64,000 bases of DNA, taken from Tilletiopsis washingtonensis. Its lineage: Eukaryota > Basidiomycota > Exobasidiomycetes > Entylomatales. The notes beneath the pieces are model-generated. The model was not told the origin of the DNA. It was given only the letters and a program-made list of their open reading frames with translations, and did no database searches. The translations under genes and the position numbers were made by a program. Positions within the stretch are counted from its first letter, which is position 1. Every line of letters begins with the position of its first letter. Positions 45,179 through 55,666 of the stretch are shown here, one piece after another. The stretch lies in contig NW_020312008.1 of NCBI RefSeq assembly GCF_003144115.1, positions 648,477-712,476 of the forward strand, written 5' to 3'.

Positions 45179-46751
45179 ATGCCGGTGGTCTCTTGCGCCT
45201 GGCTGGCCGGCGCTGTTCTCCTCGGCACGGCTGCAGCGCAGGCCGCACGCGCCGCTGCGCCCGACTGGACGTCGAGCGGCTATGCCGGCTCGGCCATGCC
45301 GCCGCACGGCGGAGTGCGGTCCTTCGCCGGACTGCCGTGGACAAGCTGCCTGCACAACGAGCAGGTGCGCTTCGACGTGGCGCTGCTCGGCATGCCCTTT
45401 GACGGCGGCGTTTCGTACCGCCCCGGGTACGTCGCTGCTCGGCGAGCCTTCGGCCCGGCTTGCGCTAACTCCTGTGCCGAACCAGAGCCCGCTTCGGGCC
45501 GAAGGCGATCCGAGAGGCGTCGCGGCGCCAGCGCACAAACTCGTGGTCCCTCGAGTGTCAGTTGCACGAGAGCAGGACGGCAAGCGCAGTGAGCCTGACC
45601 TGCTCACCTTCGCAGACGAACAAGCGCCCTACGAGGCCCTGTTCTTCATGGACTGCGACGATGTGCCCATCACGCCGTATGATCCGGCCGTGGCGCTGGC
45701 GCAGATGGAGGCCGCCTACGTGACGCTGCTGCAGCGTACCCCGCTCGTGTCGCGAGAGACGGAGCGAGGCCAGCGCTTTGCAACGGGCACTGCGCTCCGC
45801 AGCAAGGTCATCGTGCTCGGCGGCGACCACACCGTCGTGCTGCCGATCCTGCGTGCGCTACACAAGACGTACGAGCAGCCCATTGCTGTGCTGCACTTTG
45901 ACGCACACCTCGACACATGGAAGGTGTACAACTCGCCGGGCACGCCCACGCCGCAGAGCCGCATCAATCACGGCAGCTTCTTTGCGCGGGCAGCCGACGA
46001 GGGCCTGGTGCGTGCAGCATACGAGGCAGCGCCGCTGTCTCACTGACCCTGCGGCAGATCGACCGAAATGCCTCGGTCCACGCAGGCCTGCGCTGCCGCA
46101 CCAATGGGCCAATGGACATCCGCCACGATGACCAGGTCGGCTTCGAGCGGGTCATGACGAGCGATGTGAGGCCGCCGGCCTGCCTGCTCTGCGCTGTTCG
46201 CTCACGCTACCACACAGCTCGACCTGCTCGGCCGCGAGGGCGTCATCGAGCGCATCCGCTCCCGCATTGGCGATCGGCCTGTCTAGTGCGTCGCGAGCCT
46301 TGCACTTCTGCGGGCCGCTGCTGACGTCTGTCTAGCCTGAGCATCGACATCGACGTCCTCGACCCGAGCGCGGCGCCGGGCACGGGCACGCTGGAGACCG
46401 GCGGCTGGACGACGCGCGAGCTGCACGGCATTCTGCGTGGCCTTCGCGGCCTCAACTGGGTGAAAGAAGGGAGAGCAAGCAGCCTTGGCGCCGCACAGCA
46501 CTGACGCCGATGTAGATCGGCGCCGACATCGTCGAGGTCTCGCCGCCGTACGACCACGCAGAGATCACGGCGTACGCCGCCAGCGACCTCGTCTTTGAGG
46601 TGAGTGCCGTCCCGAGACTGACAGGACACGCGCTGACAGGCCGCAGATTGCGAATCTCTTTGCTGTCGGCCATGAGGTAGACGAGCCGGACGGCGAAGAC
46701 GAGCTGGAGCACGACGCGGCACACGACGCTCGGCGACATACTGAGTTGTGA
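45179..46751 (+). CDS. Secreted agmatinase/arginase-family hydrolase (ureohydrolase)
   Basis: Eight exons (45179-45426, 45486-45556, 45616-46007, 46058-46165, 46218-46285, 46336-46459, 46516-46599, 46647-46751) give 399 aa. A signal peptide ([18 protein letters not shown]) is followed by the ureohydrolase fold: [37 protein letters not shown] and [11 protein letters not shown]. The manganese ligands are all present: [14 protein letters not shown] (His), FDAHLDTW (Asp-His-Asp) and [16 protein letters not shown] (Asp-Asp). [17 protein letters not shown] is the agmatinase-like end block. Such enzymes hydrolyse agmatine or other guanidino compounds to urea and an amine; secretion implies an extracellular substrate. 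The second donor (GTCAGT) was chosen to keep [14 protein letters not shown] in frame. Confidence 0.92.
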
Positions 46752-47614
46752 AGCAGCACCGAGAGACACCATAGATGAGCTCGGCGCTGTTCTGTCCTGA
46801 GCTTGCCTAGCTTGCCTAGCTTGCCTGATGCTCGATACGTCAGGGCTGCGCACTTAGCTCACAGCGAAGGCCCAGTCAGAGTACGAGCTTGGACACTTCT
46901 GTGGAAAGGCTTCGCCGTTGCGGCCCGCGCTGCGCTGCACTGCATCTGCAAGCCGCAGCCTCGGGAGTCAAGAACTCCGACTCAAGACGCGCCCTCGGCG
47001 GCAAGGCGGGAGCGGGATGCAGGAGTGGGGAGCGGGACTTGGAGGGCCGCAGCCACAGTGTGGGCTCGGCGCACGTGCCTCTCACCATCTGCACGGCCCG
47101 AGCAGGGCTCACAGAGGGTGCTCGGCGAGTCAAGAGCGGCTGCTGCTGAGCCAGTTAGGAGTGGCTTCTGCTGAGCGCTGCTCGCGCAGAATGTGGATCT
47201 CGCCAGCTGGAGCTCGTGCGAGGGCGGCGGCAGCGCTGCAGCGCACGCGCTTGCGCCCCTGGGCTGCGCTGCACCTGACGCGGATGCCGCCGCTCGAGAG
47301 GCGCGTCGGAGGGCGAAGTCGCACACCCGTGGGTCTGCAGATCCGGCTGTGGCTGCATCTGAGACGCGCAGCGGCCAGAGGCGAATGCATCCTGCCACCC
47401 GCACGCTGCAGGCTGTCAGGCCAGGCGTGCGGCGGGTCTCTCCTTCGTGGCATCCGGGAGGCTTCCATGCGTCGACGAGCTTGCGGAGCTGCAGCGGTGC
47501 ATGTGGCTGGCGTTGGTACGACAGCGCGGCAGGCATGCGCGGGGCCAGAAAGAGCCGGCCACCAGTCATCTCCTCGTCGCCTCATCGCCACTTCTCCTCT
47601 CCGGCCCCAGCACT
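46752..47614. promoter_or_regulatory. Promoter region of glycine-rich gene copy 2
   Basis: An 860-bp gap between two plus-strand genes. At 46799-46827 AGCTTGCCT is repeated three times in tandem just after the ureohydrolase stop. No gene or clear TATA box is seen. Confidence 0.4.
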
Positions 47615-49274
47615 ATGCGCTATCTGCCCTTCCTCCTGGCGGCGCTGCCGCTCGTGACGGCGCTGCCGGCCACGACCGAGCTCGACGCCCGAGCCCTCGG
47701 CGACCGGTGCACCAAGTCGAGCCAGTGCGGCTCGCCAAACAGCTTCTGCAATCGCCGCCGCTGCGACAGTCGAAAGAAGCTGGGGTCTTTCTGCTACAAA
47801 CAGACCGCCTGCATCTCGAATGCGTGCACAAACGAGCGCTGCGTCGAAGGTGCCGTGCTCACGCTGGGCGAGCGGTGCGAGACGAGCAAGTCATGCGGCA
47901 GCGGCTACTGCGGCCGCTCGAAGTGCGCAGTGCCGCAGCCGGTGGGCGCAGCGTGCTACAAACCGGTGCGTCTACGAGTGACCCGCTCATCCAGAGGCAT
48001 AGCGAGCTGACATGGCCCTCCATGCTGCAGGCTGGCTGCCTGTCTGGCATCTGCACCGCCGGCGCATGCGCCGCCCCTCTCGCACCTGAGCCAAAGCCTG
48101 AGCCGCTTCCCGAGCCGAAGCCTGAGCCGGTCCCGGAGCTGACGCCCGAGCCGACGCCTGAGCCGCCTTTCATCGACACCACGGGGTGCTTCGGTGGTGC
48201 GGTCATGCCTGCGGACCCGAACGATCTGAATGTAGGTCTACGCAACCTTAGCCTCTTCTGAAGCGAAGCGCGTGCTTACGGGACGACTCTGCTGCAGGTG
48301 TGCAAGTCTTGCAAGTGCGAGTACCGCACGGCACAGGACTACCGTCCCGGCGAGGGCGAGTCCGCCAGCAAGCCTTCGCTGGTGGTCTGCCGCTACGACG
48401 GCTCGAGCCGCGTCTATCCAGACACCTTCACCATGCCGATCAAGGTGACCGAGGGCCAGAAGCGATCGCAACAAGGTAGCTCGAACTTGGGCTTCTACAT
48501 GCAGGGCGGCAGGGGCGGCGGTGCCGGGAAAACGGGAGGCATCGGCGCCTACGCCGAGGGCGTGGCGGGCTCGAACGTCGGGATCGATCTCGCCAAGGGC
48601 ACGGTCTTTGACATCTACGTGGGGACCGCCGGAAAAACTGGCTCAGGCGTTGCGATGGACGGCTCGGTTGCTGCTGGCGGACGCGGCGGCGGCGGCAAGG
48701 CAACCGGCGGCGGCAGCGGAGGCGGCGGCGCCACGTGGGTGACGCTCCACGACGCCACCACGTACGACGACATTCTCTTCCTGGCTGGCGGCGGCGGCGG
48801 TGCCGGTGCAGATGCCTCTGCCAGCGCCACCACGACCAAGGCTGCCTGGGGTGGCCGCGGTGACGGACAGTGTGTTGAGACCGCAACGGCCATGGAAGAC
48901 TGCGAAAACCGCAACATGGTGGGATACGGCGATATGACCAAAACCCCTCCGAAACTGGACACCTACCCGGCTAGCGCTGGCTCCGTGCTGGGCGCCGAAG
49001 GCAAGTCAGGCGGCGGCGGCGGCGGTGCAGGGTGGGCAAAAAGCACGCCCGGCGGAGGCCTCGGCGGAGGCAGTGGCTTCTCTGGAGGCTCGGGCGGCAA
49101 GGAGAAGCGCAACTACGGCTACGACCTCAGAGGCTTCGAGTTGACCACGACTCCCGCTGACGGCAACGGCGCTGCGTAAGTACACGTGCGTGGAGCGAGC
49201 CTGCGCATAGACTCAACCAATCTTGCATCGACAGGTACGTGTACTTTGGCTGCACCAATCTTGGCCAGAGATGA
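47615..49274 (+). CDS. Secreted four-cysteine-repeat / glycine-rich-domain protein, copy 2
   Basis: Four exons (47615-47965, 48031-48231, 48298-49175, 49235-49274) give 489 aa. After the signal peptide (MRYLPFLLAALPLVTALPA) come four tandem units of the form GxxC-x(5)-C-x(2-6)-C-x(4)-C, beginning GDRCTKSSQC, GSFCYKQTAC, GERCETSKSC and GAACYKPAGC, with 16 cysteines in all. A Pro/Glu linker (EPKPEPLPEPKPEPVPE) leads to TGCFGGAVMPADPNDLN, VCKSCKCEYR and a glycine-rich domain (DIYVGTAGKTGSG, GGSGGGGATWVT, ILFLAGGGGGAG, GGGGGGAGWAKS) ending YVYFGCTNLGQR. The repeats resemble dickkopf/colipase-like disulfide units. No membrane anchor is visible. It is a paralogue of 42086-43645 over the module only. 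Confidence 0.86.
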
Positions 49275-51468
49275 GGGCAGCTCGCCCAGCTCTAGGTCCC
49301 TCCTTCGCTCACGAATCTAGCTATGCGCTGCGTCCCGTGTTCTGCATCCGTTTTCTGGCTGTTATGTACCGAGTGATGTGCCTCGCCAATCAAGTCTCTG
49401 TCACCATTTTGCACAGATAATGCGCGCGGACATGGTGTGGGCACGGAGCACTGCGCACGCGAGCTGTGCAGCCGACGGCACCAGCGGCCAGCACGCCAGC
49501 CGCCGCTCGTGTCCACGTTGCGGCGCACACCAAGCGGTGAGAGTCAGGGATCACGGCGAGCGACAGCGTGGTAGGCGTCCGACGACGTGCGTAGCCAACA
49601 GAGACGCAGATGCAGTGCCTTGCCGAGCTTCCGGTCCGAAGTCTAGGCTTCGAGTTCCAGCACCAAATGGGAGTCTGACTGTGCGGCGCGCGCGTGTACG
49701 GCGCACGAGCGCATCCGCGATGCCGCACCGCTCGGCTGAGACCGCTCAGTAAGGCAGCCTCGCCTTGCGTTCAACGCCGCAATCTGCAGCACATAGAAGG
49801 GGCCTGCCTGGGACAGTCTCTGTCCCTGTCCCTGGGCTCACTGATGCAGAAGTGGCATCGCCCAAGACAACAATCAAGCACGATGCATGTCCATCGCAGA
49901 CTCGTTCCCACGCCTTCAGAATTCGGCGACCAGGGTCGCTTCGCGCCGTGCGCCGCCTCGCGCTGGGTTATCTGTGGCCTGCAGTATGCGTCTGCAGCGC
50001 CTCGCGATCGCCGCAAAGCTGATGCTGGGCTGGTGTCCGAAGCGACGCTGCCGCCGCGGCGCGCGGCGCGTCGGCGAGCGTCGGCCCGACATGCCGCAAC
50101 GTCACCGAGCTCGCCGAGCGCCAGCCGCCATCAGCGCCAGCATCGTCAGGGTACCGGCGTGCCGCCGACAACCGATGGAGCATCAGCCGGGAGGCTGCAG
50201 GGGTGGAGCGCACCGTCGACACAGTGCAGCATTCTCATGTGCCCGCACCCGCTCAGCACGTGCTTTGGCCCAATGCGTCCTCCAAAGATGTCAGCGATCG
50301 TGCGCCGAAGGGCGCTCGTCCAGGTCGCTCGGCCCACGCCGGACGTTGCCCTTCCCGCGCTTGATGCGCCCGTCGTGGCTTCGTTGCAGGACGTGCCGGC
50401 GGCGAGCCCGGCGCTCGCCGCTCTCGGCTCGGCTGTCAAGAGGCCCTGGGCGGTGCGCCTATCACGGCCGCTCTCTCTCGCGGCTGCAGCGGGAGGAAGC
50501 TTTCATGCTCCCTCCCCGTGCGTGCGCCGGCCGGCGTGTCATGCGCTGACACCGACAAGCCACGGAGGCGGAGGGCATGCGTGCAGCTCCCGTCTTGCCC
50601 GGTGCGACACGGGGAGGTGAGCAGGCCGTCATGCGTCCATGCTCTTACTGCTGCATGTGGCAGTGAGCATGCCGCCCACGGCAGGGGCGAGGGCGCGCTT
50701 CGCCGGGCTTGCGTCGAGCGACCCACCGATCGCTTCGCTTGAGACGGCGGCGGCCGACGCTGCGCACCATGGAAGGCGGCCTGTGCAAGCGGGACAGGTG
50801 CCTCTGGCGGCTATAGAGATGATAGCTTGACCGGCGGCTCTCCCGGCGCTGCATGCTCTTCCTTCCTTGTGACAGCGGGGTCCGGGGGGATGTGGGCGAT
50901 CTCATCGGGAGCGGCGCTCGGGCGAGCTCGCTGGCCGATCAGCGCAGCAGACGCAGCGTGCAGCGCCGGCGGCAGTTGCAGCGGGACGACGGCACCAGCG
51001 ATGCAGCATGCAGCCCCGGAGCGCAGCAGCACCCCCAGCAGAACGCACCGCAGAGGCGACACGGCGGAGATGCGAGGCGCGGGAGCGGCACGGCGTGGTC
51101 GCGGACGGGTGCGGGCCAACGCCGCACGCGCTACGGCTGCATCGCCGCGATGCTGCCTGCTGCTGGGCTGCCCTACACCCCGCCTGCCGCCGCGCGCCGC
51201 TGCGGCCTGTCAGGCACAGCAGGGTGCAGCATCCAGCGGGGCAGGGGGCGAGAGCAACACCTCAGCTCGCGGCGTGCGGGTGCGGTGCGGGTGCGGGTGC
51301 GTTGCGGGCCCGCGCGGCGCACGGGCTGTGCAGGCAGCTGCTCGTGCCCCATAAAGGCAGCCGGCGCGGGCCACGCCTCTTCCTGCTCGCCCACACCCGC
51401 TCCCGCCCCCGCCCCCGCCCGCTTCTCTCGCACTCCGTTTCTCACACCACGCCGCACTCTCCTTCAGC
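49275..51468. other. 2.2-kb gene-poor block
   Basis: No gene is supported on either strand. The right end (about 51340-51468) is the promoter of the small GPI-type gene, with CATAAAGG near 51350 as a TATA-like element and a C/T-rich stretch (CCCGCCCCCGCC, then CTTCTCTCGCACTCC) before the ATG. The rest has no repeats or RNA genes that I can see. Confidence 0.45.
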
Positions 51469-52160
51469 ATGAAGTTCTCCCTCGCCCTCCTCGCCGCCGC
51501 GCTCGTCGGCTCGGCCGTCGCCCTCGACGCCCAGCCCACTGCGGCGCCCGTCGTGAGTCGCGCAGCCGCACCTGGGCCCAGGCCGCACACCGCTCACGCG
51601 CCGTCTTTACTCCAGGCCAAGCGCCAGCAGGCCGGCGTGCCCGACGCCTCGCAGATCGCCCAGCTCCTCTCGGGCCAGGACATCCAGCAGATCATCGCCC
51701 AGGCCTCGAGCGCCCTGCAGAACCCGGCGTGAGTGGAGGCGCGGCACAGGCAAGCATGCGCCGCCGCAGACAGCGCAGCTGATGTTCGCCCTCGGCAGTA
51801 TCGCCTCGTACCTCGGCGCCAACCCGGGCCTCGTCTCGTCGGTCATTGCCGCCCAGTCGCCTGCGCTCGTCAGTGCCGTCGGATCGGCGTGTGAGTGTCC
51901 ATCGGCCGACGCGCGGAGCACTGCTGCCGGCATCCAGCTGACACGCCTGCTGCTGCTCAGCTGCCCAGGCCATCATCTCGCAGGCCACGGCCGCACTCGG
52001 CTCGGCGGCGCAGAACGCCTCCTCGACGCCCTCGCAGACGTCCACCGGCACCGCGCCCGCGGCCACGACGCGCCGCCCCGACGGCGCCATGGGCCTCTCG
52101 GCGAACATTGCTGGCGCCGCACTCGCCGCCGGCGCCGTGCTTGCCGTCGTTGGCCTTTAG
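51469..52160 (+). CDS. Small secreted protein with GPI-type C-terminus
   Basis: Four exons, roughly 150 aa. A signal peptide (MKFSLALLAAALVGSAVA) is followed by a possible Kex2 site in VAKRQQAG. Then come amphipathic segments rich in Gln/Ala/Ser (IAQLLSGQDIQQIIAQASSA, IASYLGANPGLVSSVIAAQS) and a Ser/Thr stretch (ASSTPSQTSTGTAPAATT). A hydrophobic tail (IAGAALAAGAVLAVVGL) at the very end fits a GPI-attachment signal. Such proteins sit on the plasma membrane or cell wall. Exon 3 uses an acceptor after CTCGGCAG (before TATCGCC) so that NPAIASYLG reads in frame. The family is not recognised. Confidence 0.75.
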
Positions 52161-52860
52161 AGCACCTGCTCCTGCGTCTCGCCTTGCGCCGCCCGGGCGC
52201 GCGCATCACGATCGACCTTCTCCGGCCTGCACGACCCCTCTCGCCTTTCCCAGGACCCGCACGCACGCCCCGCCGCTGCGCACACGAACCTAGAGCTCCA
52301 GACTTGGCTCCGCCTTGCATGCTCGACCCTCTGTATCTTCTACCCCGTTCCCGCTGGGAACCGCGCCATGTGATCTTACCCTTCCGCTGTGTGTGAGCAC
52401 CTCGGCATGGCAACCCTTTGTGAGCTGCGCTTGCGCACCCGCTGCGCCAACCGACAGGCACCAGCCACACGTTCGATGGCTCGCCGCGAGTCCCTTGCCA
52501 CGCCCGGACGGCACTGTTCGCCGTGCACCTGGCGAAGCACCTCGCCACCATGTGAGACAGCTTGCGCGCACGGGTGCTGGGCTGTCCGCAGCGTGCCCGG
52601 CGTCGAGCATCTCGCCGGTCGAGCACGGACCACCTGCTGCTGTGTCAGGCATCCCGAGACGACGACGTGTCGTATGCCTCCTCGTCAAGGGGGGGGGGGG
52701 GGGGATGCAGGCGCGTCACGCGATCGCCGCGCTCTGCTCTCGCTGTCCCTCGCCACCTTCGCGCTCCGCTTCTGCGCCCGTCTCGCATGGATAAAGTGGT
52801 GGCATTGGAGATTCCGCAGCATCGTTACTGGTCGCACATCTCGAGCTCTCCGGTCCACGC
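52161..52860. other. Convergent intergenic region with 16-nt G run
   Basis: Both flanking genes end here. A run of 16 consecutive G residues occupies 52689-52704. No gene is supported. The region likely holds both 3' UTRs. Confidence 0.5.
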
Positions 52861-53990
52861 TCACTTCTTGCCCTTCTGCTTCAGCGCGGCCTCCGAGGCG
52901 GCGTAGCTCTGCAGGCCAAGGAGCGAGAGGATGCCCACACCGACGCCGCTGACGATGCGGCGGTCCCACGAGCGCGCCTGGTCGCGATTCGCATACACCC
53001 ACACGCCGCCGCCGATGAGCAGCGCGGCGTTGACGGCGCCGAGCGTGCTGGCCCAGTACTCGGGGTTCGACGAGAACTTCTGCCAGAAGTCAGAGGCCTC
53101 CTTGCCGGCCTTGTCGGCGGCGCGCGAGATCCTGCAGAGGATGTGTCAGATCGGGCCGCACGGAGACTCGCGTGGAGGAGTGCAGGACAACACCACACCC
53201 GCAGCACTGCACGCAGCCTTGCACACGCGGCCATGGCCAGCAAGCCTGCGCAGAGCGCACTCCGCAAGCGGGACTGCGCAGATTGGCCTGCGCACGCAGC
53301 ACTGCGCAGATTGGCCTGCGCACACACTCACTTCTTCTCGGCCTTCTTGGCCTGCTCCTCGGCGCGGCCCAGCAGGTCCTTCGCCTCCTTGCTGGCCTTG
53401 TCAGCCAGGCGCTTGCCCTCCTCGGTGCCCTGCTCGAGGTGCTTCTTGGCCTCGGCCTGCAGGCGCTCCACCTCGGCCTTTGTGCGCTTCTCAGCCGCCT
53501 CGAACTCCTCGCCCGTCTCGGTGCTCAGGTGCTCCAGATCACTGCCGGCCGGCACGACGTTGACCTTGCCCGTGTTGACGTCAGGGTGCTGCGTACTGCA
53601 AGGCAAGAGTCAGCGGACGGACGGGCGGCAAGGTGCGGCGGCTCCGGAGGGCGGGAGCGTCACGACTGCGGCGAAATCACCCGCGCGCAATATCGTGAGT
53701 GACCACGCGCAGTGACCAGCGCTCCACCAGCGCATGCATCAAGGCACAGATGAGCGATGAGCTGCTCATCCTCCAGGTCCAGCACCCAGGGCCGTGTATT
53801 CCGCAGAAGACCAGTCCATCGCACATGCCCCGTCTGCCGCTGCCCGCCGCCGGCACGCGCCCAGCTGCGCCGCTGCACGGACTCACATGCCGGCGGTGTT
53901 GCCGTGGCTGCCCTCAACGAGGCTGGGGTCCGGGCGCGGCTGCTGCGACGCGGGCGGAGCGTTGTGGGCGGCGACGTCGGCGTAGGACAT
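52861..53990 (-). CDS. OM14-like mitochondrial outer-membrane protein
   Basis: Three exons (53990-53887, 53595-53332, 53131-52861) give 212 aa. It opens MSYADVAAHNAPPASQQPRP, then ITQHPDVNTGKVNVVP. A long charged amphipathic helix follows (EKRTKAEVERLQAEAKKHLE through KRLADKASKEAKDLLGRAEE). Near the C-terminus are NPEYWASTLGAVNAALLIGG and SGVGVGILSLLGLQSYA, two membrane segments separated by YANRDQARSWDRR, and a tail ending LKQKGKK. Order and ends resemble fungal OM14, a mitochondrial outer-membrane receptor for ribosome-nascent chains. Homology is by pattern, not by strong motif. The second intron (53331-53135, 197 nt) contains tandem repeats. Confidence 0.65.
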
Positions 53991-54331
53991 GGTGCGTGTG
54001 GGTATGCAGAGGGGAGAGCGGGTGGTGGGTGGATGAGGAGCGGAAGCAGCATGCACGGTCGCCGCGCGCTTCGAAACGGACGGGCCCGACCGCGCCGCGC
54101 GCGCGGCTGCCCGCGCCCGCGCCCGGTGCACGCCGCTGCTGCGCGCTGCGCTCATCGCCGCGGCGGTACAAACTCCGCCGGCCGCCCGTCTCGCACGGGA
54201 CAGCTATCGTGGGAGCGCGGCGCGCCGGGCAGGACAAGATGCCGCACCCGGCGCGGCGGCGTTCGGCGAGCAGCAGCTGCCGCGCGCACCCCGCATTCTC
54301 CTTTCTCTCCACCCGCCCTCGCCGCACAGCA
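53991..54331. promoter_or_regulatory. Divergent promoter, OM14-like and HAD genes
   Basis: A 341-bp shared upstream region, GC-rich, with a CT-rich segment at about 54296-54325 just before the HAD ATG. No TATA box is visible. Confidence 0.4.
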
Positions 54332-55549
54332 ATGTCCCCGCCCCGCGTCGTGCTCTTTGACATCGGCGGCGTCGTCGTCGGCTCGCCGCTCGTCGGCATC
54401 AATGCGTACGAGGCACAGCACGGCCTGCCGCACGACTACCTCAACGTCGCCATCACGGCGCGCGGGCGCCAGGGCGCCTTCCAGCGCTTCGAACGCAGCG
54501 AGCTCGACCTGCACTCCTTCTATGCGCGCTTCGGGCAGGAGCTGAGCGAGGCGGAGGCGGGAAACGAGGCGTACAGGCAGTTCTGCCGGCGGCGAGGCGT
54601 CGGTGCGTGGCGCACGAGTGCCCGGCGACGCGGAAAGTGGGCTGAAGGCAGGCGCAGACACACCACAGCTGCCGCGGGAGCTGAGGATTGACGGGCGGGA
54701 AGTGAGTGCTCGGAGCCAGCTCACGTGAAGGAGCAACGTGGAGCGAGACTGATGTACTCTCGTCTCTCGCTCAGCTGTTCGGGCGGATGATGAAGGAGTC
54801 CACACGCATCGATCCGCTGATGCACAACGCCCTGCGGCGACTCCGCGGTGCGTGCCTCAGCTGCACCTCTCTCTTCTCTGCTCACCTGTCTGCTGCACAT
54901 CAGCAGGCGGCAAGTTCCGCCTCGCTGCGCTGACGAACAACTTTGCGCCGCCGACTGCGCGCGCTGACGGCGCCAATGCCCCGTCGCTGGAGGAGGAGCT
55001 GGAGCACCTGGGCGTTCTGAAGGGCGCAAACGAAGTCAAGGGGCTCTTCGACGACTACCTGGAGAGCGCCAAGATCGGCATGCGGTGAGTCGGATGCGCA
55101 GGCGCCATGCGAGAGGAGAACCTGATGAATACCGAGCAGCAAGCCAGAGGAAGGCATCTTCCGATACACGCTCAAGCACCTCGGCGTCGGGCCAGAAGAG
55201 GTTGTGTTCCTCGATGACATTGGCATGTGAGCTGTGCCTCTCTCACACGCCTCTGTTGCTTGTCTGCCGTGCTGACCCATGCACGACAGCAACTTGAAAG
55301 CCGCACAAGCCCTGGGCATCCGCACGATCCGTGAGTGGCTTCCCCGCTTGCCCCCTGCAATCTCCATCTGCCTTTGCGGCTGACCTTTGCGCGACAGGTG
55401 TCTTCCCTCGTTCTTCCCTCCCGGCGCTGAGATCGCTCGAGAAAGAGACGGGCATGCAACTCGTCACGGACGCCGAGGCACGCGAAGAGGAGGAGCGCGT
55501 GGCGCGGAAAGAGGCGAGCGAGAAGGGACAGGGCAAGGCGAAGCTGTGA
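54332..55549 (+). CDS. HAD-superfamily hydrolase (epoxide-hydrolase N-domain/ACAD10-like)
   Basis: About seven exons. HAD motif I is VVLFDIGGVVVGSP; the second acidic residue is Gly, as in the EPHX2/ACAD10 N-domain group. Motif II is RLAALTNNFAPP, motif III the Lys in KPEEGIFRYTLKHLG and motif IV VVFLDDIGNLKAA. The cap carries RFERSELDLHSFYARFG and LFGRMMKESTRIDPLM. The C-terminal tail is charged (EAREEEERVARKEASEKG). It is probably a phosphatase or dehalogenase-like enzyme; the substrate is not readable. The large cap region between motifs I and II fits subtype C1. Some introns are alternative-looking but keep the frame. Confidence 0.85.
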
Positions 55550-55666
55550 TGCTCGCGTAGCAATGGAGGGCTTTGCATGCAACGTCGATTGTGCCTCGTG
55601 AGGCCAGAGCTGGCGCGGCGCTCTACCGCGAGAGGTGAAGTCGAAATTGCTTTGCTTTGCGTCGCA

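Noticed and set aside
45588-45615. A roughly 27-nt intron in the ureohydrolase
   Set aside because: Too short and leaves the frame wrong. A GTCAGT donor at 45557 gives a normal intron and restores the family sequence.
49694-50620. A 308-codon plus-strand frame in the gap before the GPI-type gene
   Set aside because: Composition is random-like (Arg, Ser, Pro, Cys), with no signal peptide or domain, and competing frames overlap it.
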